A stretch of DNA of 64,000 nucleotides from GH45 sp046704385 (GTDB lineage: Bacteria; Bacteroidota; Bacteroidia; Bacteroidales; SZUA-534): positions 1 through 64,000 of the forward strand of contig JBJKSB010000041.1 of the NCBI GenBank assembly GCA_046704385.1. Reading direction: 5' to 3'. The notes beneath the pieces are model-generated. The model worked only from the letters and a program-made list of their open reading frames with translations, ran no database searches and had not been told where the DNA came from. This document shows, one piece after another, positions 46,145 to 53,256 of the stretch (position 1 is its first letter; each line of letters opens with the position of its first letter). The translations under genes were made by a program, and so were the position numbers.

Positions 46145-46894
46145 TTAGCGAATTCGCTTCATATTTTGTTGTGAGAAAAAGCTTTCCTTAATATCTACAT
46201 CAAAATCAATCGATTTAATGGTAATAATGGTTTTATTTTCAGGCTCTTCCGCCGGAATAATCTCAAGAACGGACGGTAAATCCCGGTTATCAAATTTTTT
46301 AATTTCCTTACCAAGTTCTGTTCTGACGAGATAGTCTTCTTCATCATAATACTCGCTTTTTAAATTGATAAAAAGTTCCTTATCAATCCACATTATTATT
46401 TTGCCCCATACAACATTGGCCTCCAGGGTTGGTACCAATTGAATTTTATAGCAGGTCCTTCCTTCAATTTCTTCTTCTCCCAACAAGGTTTGAGTGTAAT
46501 CATTTACAATCGAAGATTGTTTTACCAGGTCGTCATTAGAATAATCTGAGCCCATCCACCCTTGTGACATCATAGATGGTGGCAACTTAATCATCCGGTT
46601 GATCGACGGAGTAAAATTCCACATTTCAGTATTTCGTTTCATAAATACCTGACCTTTATCTTTAGCCGGAGCTGTAATCAGGGTCATAAAAAAATCCCGT
46701 TTCAACGACCAGTTTTTAAATTCAATTGTCCGGGTATATTTGGGACGAACAATGGTCATTGACATGACACTCTGGTTGGAATTTCCCTGGAATTTATCAT
46801 CCGCCTTTTTTACAATATCTTTCGCATCCTGCGCAAATGCAACAGGAAAAAAGGATGAAATTACCAGGAAAAGAACAATGCTTTTCTTAATCAT
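46145..46894 (-). CDS. LolA-like outer-membrane lipoprotein-sorting protein
   Basis: This 249-residue protein has a Sec signal (about 4-21, ending VAFAQ) and a LolA/LolB-fold body of the larger 'outer membrane lipoprotein-sorting protein' group: MSMTIVRPKYTRTIEFKNW, TPSINRMIKLPPSMMSQGWMGSDYSNDDLV and WIDKELFINLKSEYYDEE. It starts 11 nt after tetR and precedes two FtsX-type permeases. The fold binds acyl chains in a hydrophobic groove, so it could ferry a lipid or lipoprotein across the periplasm. It is not the housekeeping LolA, judging by length and operon. Confidence 0.88.
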   Translation of the reverse strand: MIKKSIVLFLVISSFFPVAFAQDAKDIVKKADDKFQGNSNQSVMSMTIVRPKYTRTIEFKNWSLKRDFFMTLITAPAKDKGQVFMKRNTEMWNFTPSINRMIKLPPSMMSQGWMGSDYSNDDLVKQSSIVNDYTQTLLGEEEIEGRTCYKIQLVPTLEANVVWGKIIMWIDKELFINLKSEYYDEEDYLVRTELGKEIKKFDNRDLPSVLEIIPAEEPENKTIITIKSIDFDVDIKESFFSQQNMKRIR

Positions 46895-46905
46895 GGCTTA
46901 AATTT

Positions 46906-47490
46906 TTATTTTTTATACATTTCTATAATTTTTGTAATTGCTTTTTCTATAATATCGTCGGTAAAAAACGGATCGTCAGAAAATACATATTGCATGCTTA
47001 GACCTTTTATTAAGGAAGTGAAAACAAGCATTTCAGCCTGTGGATCAGTAAACCGGTCAGCAAAATATTTAACAGTAGCATCCATAACTTTGTGAGATAT
47101 TTGAGTAGATCCGTGCTCAATAAAATCCTGAACATCGGGTTGCATTATTATTGTATAGAAGAGTCGATAAAAATGTTTTCTCCTCTTCAGTAACTGAATA
47201 CTTTGCCTGACAAAATATTCAAATTCATCAGCAGTTAAAACACCATCATTGTTTTGATCAAAAGATTCATAAGTTTCATTGAGGCCATCGGCAACAATTT
47301 CCTGCATAAGCGCTTCTTTGTTTTCAAAATAATTGTAGAGTAAGCCTTTTGAAATATTTGCTTTTTTGGCAATTTTTGAAATAGACGTAGGGTGGTAACC
47401 ATCTATAGCAAACAATTCCATTGCTGCCTGTTTTATCAACGCTCTCTTTTCTTTTCTGATTTCTTCAAGCTGTTCTTTTGTTCGGGGCAT
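46906..47490 (-). CDS. TetR family regulator with an EF-hand-type loop
   Basis: This 194-residue regulator has a TetR DNA-binding domain (about 15-62: AAMELFAIDGYHPTSISKIAKKA, SKGLLYNYFENKEALM) and an alpha-helical ligand domain. Residues 78-89 (DQNNDGVLTADE) fit the canonical 12-residue EF-hand loop, with acidic or amide residues at 1, 3, 5 and 12 and Gly at 6. It is the first gene of the LolA/FtsX/ABC operon and an inverted repeat lies 15 nt before its start, so it probably represses itself and the operon. Its ligand could include calcium; this is inference. Confidence 0.9.
   Translation of the reverse strand: MPRTKEQLEEIRKEKRALIKQAAMELFAIDGYHPTSISKIAKKANISKGLLYNYFENKEALMQEIVADGLNETYESFDQNNDGVLTADEFEYFVRQSIQLLKRRKHFYRLFYTIIMQPDVQDFIEHGSTQISHKVMDATVKYFADRFTDPQAEMLVFTSLIKGLSMQYVFSDDPFFTDDIIEKAITKIIEMYKK
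47224..47259 (-). other. EF-hand loop codons in tetR
   Basis: These 36 bases encode DQNNDGVLTADE, residues 78-89, which satisfy the EF-hand loop pattern at every key position (1 D, 3 N, 5 D, 6 G, 8 L, 12 E). They fall between the DNA-binding domain and the ligand helices. Confidence 0.65.
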
Positions 47491-47504
47491 TTTGGGTTTT
47501 TGAA

Positions 47505-47518
47505 TGAACGGTTGGTCA
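47505..47518. promoter_or_regulatory. Candidate TetR operator before tetR
   Basis: TGAAC-GGTT-GGTCA is an imperfect inverted repeat 15 nt before the tetR start. Its half-site layout (GAMC-N4-GGTC) is shared with 42383-42400. Confidence 0.4.
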
Positions 47519-47708
47519 AATTTAAAAACAAAAGATTGACATTTCCAAAGATTTATTGTCTTTTTTTATAATTCCTTTCTTTTTGCTGATTATAGAATTG
47601 CATTTTTTTAGCCAGGAAAATTTAATTGTAGATCATAATGCTTTGTGATCACTTTAAAATTAAGTTATACAGCAAAAAAATAAGAGAATAATTTGACAAA
47701 TATTAAAC

Positions 47709-47716
47709 TATATTTG
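47709..47716 (+). promoter_or_regulatory. Probable -7 box of the response-regulator promoter
   Basis: TATATTTG is a perfect TAnnTTTG element about 100 nt before the start codon. The only nearby TTG is 13 nt upstream, shorter than usual. Confidence 0.4.
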
Positions 47717-47818
47717 TACCTTTCATTGTATGAATGCCCGGTTCGAATCATTTTTGAACTTTAGGTTAAGTTCGATTAAAAAAAAACCTTAAATTTGTTA
47801 TAAGCAAAAGCAGAAAGT

Positions 47819-48208
47819 ATGTTTAATAATTACGATTTCACAGGGAAAAAAATTCTAATTGCTGAAGACGAAAGGACTAATTATCTTTTTTTGGAAGCTT
47901 TGCTCAAAAGGACAAATGCGACACTTATTTGGGCCGAAACGGGCAAGTCGGCGCTTGAAGCTGTTCAAAAAGACGGCTCAATTGATGTAATTCTTATGGA
48001 TATAAAAATGCCGGAAATGAATGGATATGAAGCTACCAACGAAATAAAAAAAATTAATCCGGATATCCCTATTATTGCACAAACTGCATATGCACTGGCC
48101 GGTGAAAAAGAAAAAATTTTAAGTGCCGGTTGTAACGATTATTTATCAAAACCTATTATGGGCAAAGTTTTGCTTGAAAAAATTGATAAATACCTCAATA
48201 AAAAATAG
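47819..48208 (+). CDS. Stand-alone response regulator receiver
   Basis: This 129-residue CheY-like protein is a receiver domain only. Phospho-acceptor Asp61 lies in VILMDIKMPEMNGY, the acidic pair in IAEDE (residues 16-18), the switch Thr in AQTAYA and the conserved Lys in LSKP. With no output domain, it probably acts by protein contact or in a phosphorelay; Bacteroidota hybrid histidine kinases use similar single receivers. No kinase gene is adjacent. It is monocistronic, with its own terminator shared with typA. Confidence 0.95.
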   Translation: MFNNYDFTGKKILIAEDERTNYLFLEALLKRTNATLIWAETGKSALEAVQKDGSIDVILMDIKMPEMNGYEATNEIKKINPDIPIIAQTAYALAGEKEKILSAGCNDYLSKPIMGKVLLEKIDKYLNKK

Positions 48209-48226
48209 AATTGATCAAATTATAAC

Positions 48227-48266
48227 AAAAAAGCCTCAAAAATCTGAATTTTTGAGGCTTTTTTTA
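48227..48266. terminator. Bidirectional terminator between response regulator and typA
   Basis: AAAGCCTCAAAAA and TTTTTGAGGCTTT form a perfect long stem around a short loop with U-tracts on both strands, between convergent genes. Confidence 0.93.
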
Positions 48267-48281
48267 TTGATATACTGTCTG

Positions 48282-50081
48282 TTACACCATTTTAGTGCGC
48301 TTTCTTTCAAACTCTTTTAGCAAAATCTTACGTAATCTTATGGCATTAGGGGTTATTTCGACGTATTCGTCTTTTTGAATGTATTCTAATGCTTCTTCCA
48401 GTGAAAAACGAATTGGCGGAGCCAGTTGTATTTTTTCATCTGATCCCGATGCTCTCATATTAGTAAGTTTCTTTGTCTTTGTTACATTCAAAACAATATC
48501 GTTGTCCCGGCTGTTTTCTCCCACAACCATTCCTTCATACACTTCCTCCTGTGGGCCAACAAAAAATTTACCACGATCCTGAAGTTTTCCCAATGCATAG
48601 GCAAAAGTTGTTCCGCCTTCTAAAGCAATTAAGGAACCGTTAACCCGATTCAGGATTTCCCCTTTATAGGGCTCATAACTTATAAATCGATGACTCATTA
48701 CTGCTTCACCAGCCGTAGCAGTTAAAATATTGTTAGACATTCCGATAATACCTCTTGATGGGATTTTAAATTCAAGATGAATCCGCTCTCCTTTTCGTTC
48801 CATATTCAATAATTCACCTTTTCTCTGAGTAACCATTTCAATTGCTTTTCCAGAATATTCTTCCGGTAAATCAATAGTTAATTGTTCAATGGGCTCACAT
48901 TTTTCTCCACCGATATTTTTTATAATTACCTGAGGTTGGCCAACCTGAAGTTCGTAACCTTCGCGGCGCATAGTTTCAATCAATACCGAAAGGTGCAATA
49001 TGCCCCGGCCAAAAACATTAAAAGCATCAGCAGAACTCGTTGGTTCAACACGAAGAGCAAGGTTTTTTTCCAATTCTCTTTCAAGTCTTTCTTTTAAATG
49101 TCGAGAGGTAACAAATTTTCCATCTTTGCCAAAAAATGGTGAATTATTAATAGTGAAAAGCATGCTCATGGTTGGTTCATCAATGGCAATCGGATCTAAT
49201 GGTTCCGGGTTTTCAAAATCTGCTATAGTGTCGCCAATCTCAAAACCGTCTATTCCAACAATGGCGCAAATATCGCCAGCTTCAACACTTTCGGCCTTTG
49301 CCTTAGACATGCCTTCAAAAACGAAAAGTTCTTTTATTTTTGAGCGCTGAATTGAACCATCCCGTTTACATAAACTAATTTGTTGTCCGGCCTTAATTTC
49401 TCCCCGGTTTACTCTTCCAACCGCAATTCTACCAATATATGAAGAATAGTCCAATGAAGTAATAAGCATCTGCAACGACCCTTTATTTACTCTTGGTTCC
49501 GGTATATATTTAATAATTGCATCCAATAAAGGAATAATATCCGACGAAGGTGATTTAAAATCAGTTGCCATCCAACCATTTTTAGCAGAACCATAAATTG
49601 TCGGAAAATCCAGCTGATCTTCGTTTGCATCAAGATTAAACATTAATTCAAAGATTTCCTCCTGAACTTCTTCCGGACGACAATTTGGTTTATCGACTTT
49701 ATTAATTACTACAATGGGTTTCAAGCCTAAATTTATCGCCTTTTGAAGAACAAATCTTGTTTGTGGCATGGCTCCCTCAAAGGCATCGACTAATAATAAA
49801 ACGCCGTCGGCCATATTCAAAACCCGTTCTACTTCTCCACCAAAATCGGAGTGTCCCGGTGTATCAATAATGTTTATTTTTATGTCACTGTATTTTACTG
49901 AAACATTCTTTGATAGAATTGTAATTCCCCTCTCTCTTTCTAAATCATTGCTATCAAGAATCAACTCTCCAGGTTTCTCGTGTTCTTTAAATAATTTTGT
50001 TTGAACCAAAATTTTATCTACCAGAGTCGTTTTTCCATGATCGACGTGTGCAATGATTGCAATATTCCGAATATTCTTCAT
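48282..50081 (-). CDS. typA: Translational GTPase TypA/BipA
   Basis: The start at 50081 (MKNIRNIAIIAHVDHGKTTL) is preferred over the ATG at 50108 since it gives the usual N-terminus; the product is 599 residues. GTPase motifs are AHVDHGKTT (G1), RERGITI (G2), DTPGHSDF (G3) and NKVDKP (G4), followed by the EF-Tu domain 2, EF-G-like domains III/V and the TypA-specific C-terminal domain (GSLIALEGGTTFAYAL and YIQKDEYVEITP). TypA is a ribosome-binding GTPase needed for ribosome assembly and growth under stress or cold. It is likely monocistronic. Confidence 0.97.
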   Translation of the reverse strand: MKNIRNIAIIAHVDHGKTTLVDKILVQTKLFKEHEKPGELILDSNDLERERGITILSKNVSVKYSDIKINIIDTPGHSDFGGEVERVLNMADGVLLLVDAFEGAMPQTRFVLQKAINLGLKPIVVINKVDKPNCRPEEVQEEIFELMFNLDANEDQLDFPTIYGSAKNGWMATDFKSPSSDIIPLLDAIIKYIPEPRVNKGSLQMLITSLDYSSYIGRIAVGRVNRGEIKAGQQISLCKRDGSIQRSKIKELFVFEGMSKAKAESVEAGDICAIVGIDGFEIGDTIADFENPEPLDPIAIDEPTMSMLFTINNSPFFGKDGKFVTSRHLKERLERELEKNLALRVEPTSSADAFNVFGRGILHLSVLIETMRREGYELQVGQPQVIIKNIGGEKCEPIEQLTIDLPEEYSGKAIEMVTQRKGELLNMERKGERIHLEFKIPSRGIIGMSNNILTATAGEAVMSHRFISYEPYKGEILNRVNGSLIALEGGTTFAYALGKLQDRGKFFVGPQEEVYEGMVVGENSRDNDIVLNVTKTKKLTNMRASGSDEKIQLAPPIRFSLEEALEYIQKDEYVEITPNAIRLRKILLKEFERKRTKMV

Positions 50082-50504
50082 TTTGTTATTCTGTTTTAAA
50101 AAGCGCACAAAAGTAATATAAATTCGACTATAACCTCAATAAATTGTTTTTTGTTATATGATTTTTTTATTAAATATTTATGCCGCCTTTTCCTTATTTA
50201 GCGCGTATTATCAAATATCTATTTGTGCTTGTTTTAAATCGTACAACAATTATTTAATCGCAACACAAAAAGCACCACCAAAATCATTTGACTTATTTAA
50301 CACGAGTTTTTTCGTTTTTGTTTATCTGCTATTTTGTATTTACCCAAAAATATTATATTGTTCTTTAGGAAGTTGCTCAACACAAATGGAATTATTAAAT
50401 TAAATAGGCCGTGTCAATTTTGTTCTTTTTAAATTGCTTTCAATATATCCTGTCAGCAAAATAACCGTGACAATAAAATAGAAATTTTGTTGTTTTTCTG
50501 AAAT

Positions 50505-50520
50505 TGTTCCACGTGGAACA
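50505..50520. promoter_or_regulatory. parS-like site 1 next to mnmG
   Basis: TGTTCCACGTGGAACA is a perfect 16-bp palindrome and a known form of the conserved ParB-binding site. parS sites usually cluster near the replication origin, often close to mnmG (gidA). Confidence 0.8.
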
Positions 50521-50550
50521 TTAAAGCTTTTGTTTAAATAGTTGGGTTAA

Positions 50551-50566
50551 TGTTCCACGTGGAACG
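50551..50566. promoter_or_regulatory. parS-like site 2 next to mnmG
   Basis: TGTTCCACGTGGAACG differs from the perfect palindrome at one end position only. It lies 30 bp from site 1 and abuts the mnmG stop codon. Confidence 0.75.
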
Positions 50567-50567
50567 T

Positions 50568-52448
50568 TCAGCGGCCAAAGCTTACTAACAGCACGTTAAT
50601 GTCTGCTGGGCTTATTCCGGGTATCCTGGAGGCTTGTCCAATAGTTTGTGGTTTGATTCTATTAAGCTTTTGGCGCGCTTCCGTAGATATTGATAAGAAT
50701 CTTGCATAATCAATGGCTTCCGGAATTTTAAGATGTTCGAGTTTCCTGATTTTATTTGCAATCTGCTTTTCCCGATCTAAATAACCTTTATACTTCATCT
50801 CTATTTCAGCCCCTTCTAATATTGCTAATCTTTGGCCAATAAAATGTTCGCAGAATAATCGAAGTGGTTCAAATATCTGTATTAAACCAAAAATATTTAC
50901 GTCAGGCCTGTTTATAATATTGATTAATTTTTGTCCTTGCTTTGTTTCTGCAGATCCCACGCTCTTTAAATAAGTATTAACTTCGGATGCTTTTATACTA
51001 GTTCTTTCAAAGAATTCAATTATTCTTTTAATCGCCTCCTTTTTATAAATGGCGCGTTCGTATCTCTCTTTCGTGGCTAATCCAAACTTGTATGATTTTG
51101 GTGTCAAGCGGAAATCGGCATTGTCTTGCCTAAGTAAAATTCTGAATTCAGCACGGCTTGTAAACATTCTATAAGGTTCATCAACACCCTTTGTAACCAG
51201 GTCATCAATTAAAACACCAATGTAAGCTTCGTCTCTAGATAAAATAAACTCCTCTTTATTCTCCGTTTTTTGGTGAGCATTAATTCCTGCAATTATTCCT
51301 TGTGCCGCAGCTTCCTCATATCCCGTTGTTCCATTTATCTGTCCTGCAAAAAAAAGATTTCCTATTATCTTAGTCTCTAATGTGTGTTTTAATTGTGTGG
51401 GATCAAAATAATCATACTCGATAGCATATCCCGGCCTGAAAATTTTTGCGTTTTCCAATCCAGGTATTAATCTTAATCCTTTAAGTTGAACCTCCCATGG
51501 TAACGAAGATGAAAATCCATTAATGTAATATTCTTTTGTTTCAAATCCTTCCGGTTCTAAAAACATTTGGTGGCTACCTTTATCAGAAAAAGTTACAACT
51601 TTGTCCTCAATGCTAGGACAATATCTGGGTCCACGTCCTTTTATAGAACCATTGAATAAAGGAGAAAATTTAAAACCTTCCTTCAGAGCTTCGTGTACTT
51701 CAACAGAAGTATGGCTTATATAACAGGGTTTTTGTCTTTCCAATATCCTCTCACTATTAAGAAATGAAAATGTAGCTGGATTTTCATCTCCTTTTTGTTC
51801 AATCATTTTAGAAAAATCAATGCTTCTTCCATCAATTCTTGCCGGGGTGCCAGTTTTCATCCTGTCTGTTTTAAATCCAGATGAAGATAATTGTTCCGTA
51901 ATTCCTTTGCTCGCAGGCTCAGAAATTCTACCACCAACCATCTGCGTTGCACCAATATGCATTAATCCATTTAAAAAAGTTCCATTTGTTAGTATAACAC
52001 TTTTAGCACGAAATTTAAATCCCATTTGTGTAACAATTCCTTTTACACAATCATTTTCTAAAATTAGGGAAACAACTTTGTCCTGAAAAAAATCAAGATT
52101 CTTAATCTTTTCAAGTTCTTTTCTCCATTCAACAGAAAACATTGTTCTATCACATTGAGCCCTTGGACTCCACATTGCCGGGCCTTTTGATTTATTTAAC
52201 ATTCTAAATTGAATGGTTGCTTTGTCAGTAACAATACCGGTATATCCACCAAGAGCATCAATTTCTCTAACAATTTGACCTTTCGCAATACCCCCAATTG
52301 CAGGATTACAAGACATTTGAGCAATTTTCGTTAAGTCCATCGTAACCAACAATGTGCTAGAACCCAAATTTGCTGCTGCCGCAGCAGCTTCACTTCCCGC
52401 GTGGCCCGCACCAACTACTATAACATTATATTCCTTCAACATCCTCAA
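50568..52448 (-). CDS. mnmG: tRNA uridine-5-carboxymethylaminomethyl modification enzyme MnmG
   Basis: This 626-residue FAD protein works with MnmE to place carboxymethylaminomethyl on U34 of several tRNAs. The FAD site is VVGAGHAGSEAAAAAA; the family blocks CNPAIGGIAKGQIVREIDALGG, RTGTPARI-type KTGTPARIDGRS, FFAGQINGTTGYEEAAAQG and EPYRMFTSRAEFRILLRQDNAD are all present, with the helical C-terminal domain ending RIPGISPADINVLL. The start at 52448 or at 52442 (MLKEYNVIVVGAG) overlaps the end of ybeY by about 20 nt, so translation may be coupled. Length is normal. Confidence 0.98.
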   Translation of the reverse strand: MRMLKEYNVIVVGAGHAGSEAAAAAANLGSSTLLVTMDLTKIAQMSCNPAIGGIAKGQIVREIDALGGYTGIVTDKATIQFRMLNKSKGPAMWSPRAQCDRTMFSVEWRKELEKIKNLDFFQDKVVSLILENDCVKGIVTQMGFKFRAKSVILTNGTFLNGLMHIGATQMVGGRISEPASKGITEQLSSSGFKTDRMKTGTPARIDGRSIDFSKMIEQKGDENPATFSFLNSERILERQKPCYISHTSVEVHEALKEGFKFSPLFNGSIKGRGPRYCPSIEDKVVTFSDKGSHQMFLEPEGFETKEYYINGFSSSLPWEVQLKGLRLIPGLENAKIFRPGYAIEYDYFDPTQLKHTLETKIIGNLFFAGQINGTTGYEEAAAQGIIAGINAHQKTENKEEFILSRDEAYIGVLIDDLVTKGVDEPYRMFTSRAEFRILLRQDNADFRLTPKSYKFGLATKERYERAIYKKEAIKRIIEFFERTSIKASEVNTYLKSVGSAETKQGQKLINIINRPDVNIFGLIQIFEPLRLFCEHFIGQRLAILEGAEIEMKYKGYLDREKQIANKIRKLEHLKIPEAIDYARFLSISTEARQKLNRIKPQTIGQASRIPGISPADINVLLVSFGR

Positions 52449-52854
52449 ACAATTGTAAATAGGTGTTTTCTTTTTCTGTCATTTCTTTTTTATCTCTTTT
52501 ACTTTTATCTTTAAAGCCAATCAAATGCAAAACTCCATGTATAATTACCCGCAAAGTTTCCTTTTCAAAAATTTCACTAAATTCAACTGCGTTTTCCATT
52601 ACTCTTTCTATACTAATAAAAATATCACCTGAAACAATCTCTTGTCCACTATAATCGAAACTTATTACATCGGTATAATAATCATGTTTCAAATACTTTC
52701 TGTTAATCTCCAATAAATAGTCATCAGAACAAAAGATAAAACAAATATCGCCAGCAATTTTATTTTCTTTTTTAATTACAGACAATATCCAATTTCTAAT
52801 ATCATCCACATTAAAATTAATGGGATGAATACTTTCAAAAACAAAATCAATCAC
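52426..52854 (-). CDS. ybeY: rRNA maturation endoribonuclease YbeY
   Basis: This 142-residue metalloprotein processes the 16S rRNA 3' end and takes part in ribosome quality control. DVISFDYSGQEIVSGDIFIS and HGVLHLIGFKD are family blocks. The zinc motif H-x3-H-x5-H has its first two His, but the third position is Asp/Lys (FKDKSKRD) rather than the usual DH; as I recall, other Bacteroidota YbeY proteins also read KDK here. It directly follows the RsbW-like gene and overlaps mnmG. Confidence 0.95.
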   Translation of the reverse strand: MIDFVFESIHPINFNVDDIRNWILSVIKKENKIAGDICFIFCSDDYLLEINRKYLKHDYYTDVISFDYSGQEIVSGDIFISIERVMENAVEFSEIFEKETLRVIIHGVLHLIGFKDKSKRDKKEMTEKENTYLQLFEDVEGI

Positions 52855-53250
52855 TTATAATTTGAATTTTAAATTTACAATAGATCCTCCTTTATCAAAG
52901 GTAACCTCATCAGCCAGATGCTTCATTAAAAAAACACCTCTTCCATCGGTTTTTTCAACATTCTCAGGCTTTGTAGGATCAGGGATGGATTCAAACTCAA
53001 ATCCATTACCTTCGTCAGAAATACGGATTAGTAAATAAGGGGAATTATGGGAAAGATGAATGTTTACATTCTTGTTTGCATCTAATTTGTTACCATGTAC
53101 AATCGCATTTGTAACAGCTTCAATGGATGCAATAAGTACATTACCATATAAATCAGAAACCAGAGATAATTCAATGGATATTTCATCAATTAAATTCTCG
53201 ACTAAAGAAATACTTTCAATCTTTGATGGGATAATTATCTCTCTCTTCAT
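52855..53250 (-). CDS. RsbW-like GHKL ATPase (anti-sigma kinase type)
   Basis: This 131-residue protein is a single HATPase_c domain: N-box IEAVTNAIVHGN, G1 DEGNGFEF and G2 GRGVFLMKHL. Stand-alone domains of this type act as anti-sigma or anti-anti-sigma kinases in partner-switching systems controlled by SpoIIE-type phosphatases. No STAS-domain antagonist or sigma gene is nearby, but a SpoIIE-domain protein is encoded at 24043-26280. Its stop and the ybeY start are adjacent, and it begins 6 nt after the DUF4175-like gene, within the same transcription unit. Confidence 0.9.
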   Translation of the reverse strand: MKREIIIPSKIESISLVENLIDEISIELSLVSDLYGNVLIASIEAVTNAIVHGNKLDANKNVNIHLSHNSPYLLIRISDEGNGFEFESIPDPTKPENVEKTDGRGVFLMKHLADEVTFDKGGSIVNLKFKL

Positions 53251-53256
53251 CAGGTT

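Larger units (their letters stand above)
47491..47818. other. Divergent intergenic region between tetR and a response regulator
   Basis: AT-rich spacer holding a candidate operator near tetR (47505-47518) and a TATATTTG -7 box (47709-47716) for the rightward response regulator, with TTG at 47693-47695 but only 13 nt away. No reading frame is supported. Confidence 0.5.
50082..50567. other. AT-rich intergenic region between typA and mnmG with two parS-like sites
   Basis: This ~490-bp spacer between two leftward genes holds no supported coding sequence; a frame at 50158-50403 has no recognisable features. Its right end carries two ParB-site-like palindromes, 31 nt apart, the second ending 2 nt before the mnmG stop codon. 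Confidence 0.6.

Noticed and set aside
50158..50403. 81-codon frame between typA and mnmG
   Set aside because: It has Cys/Phe/Tyr-rich AT-driven composition, no recognisable motif and no promoter, and lies in a spacer next to parS-like sites.
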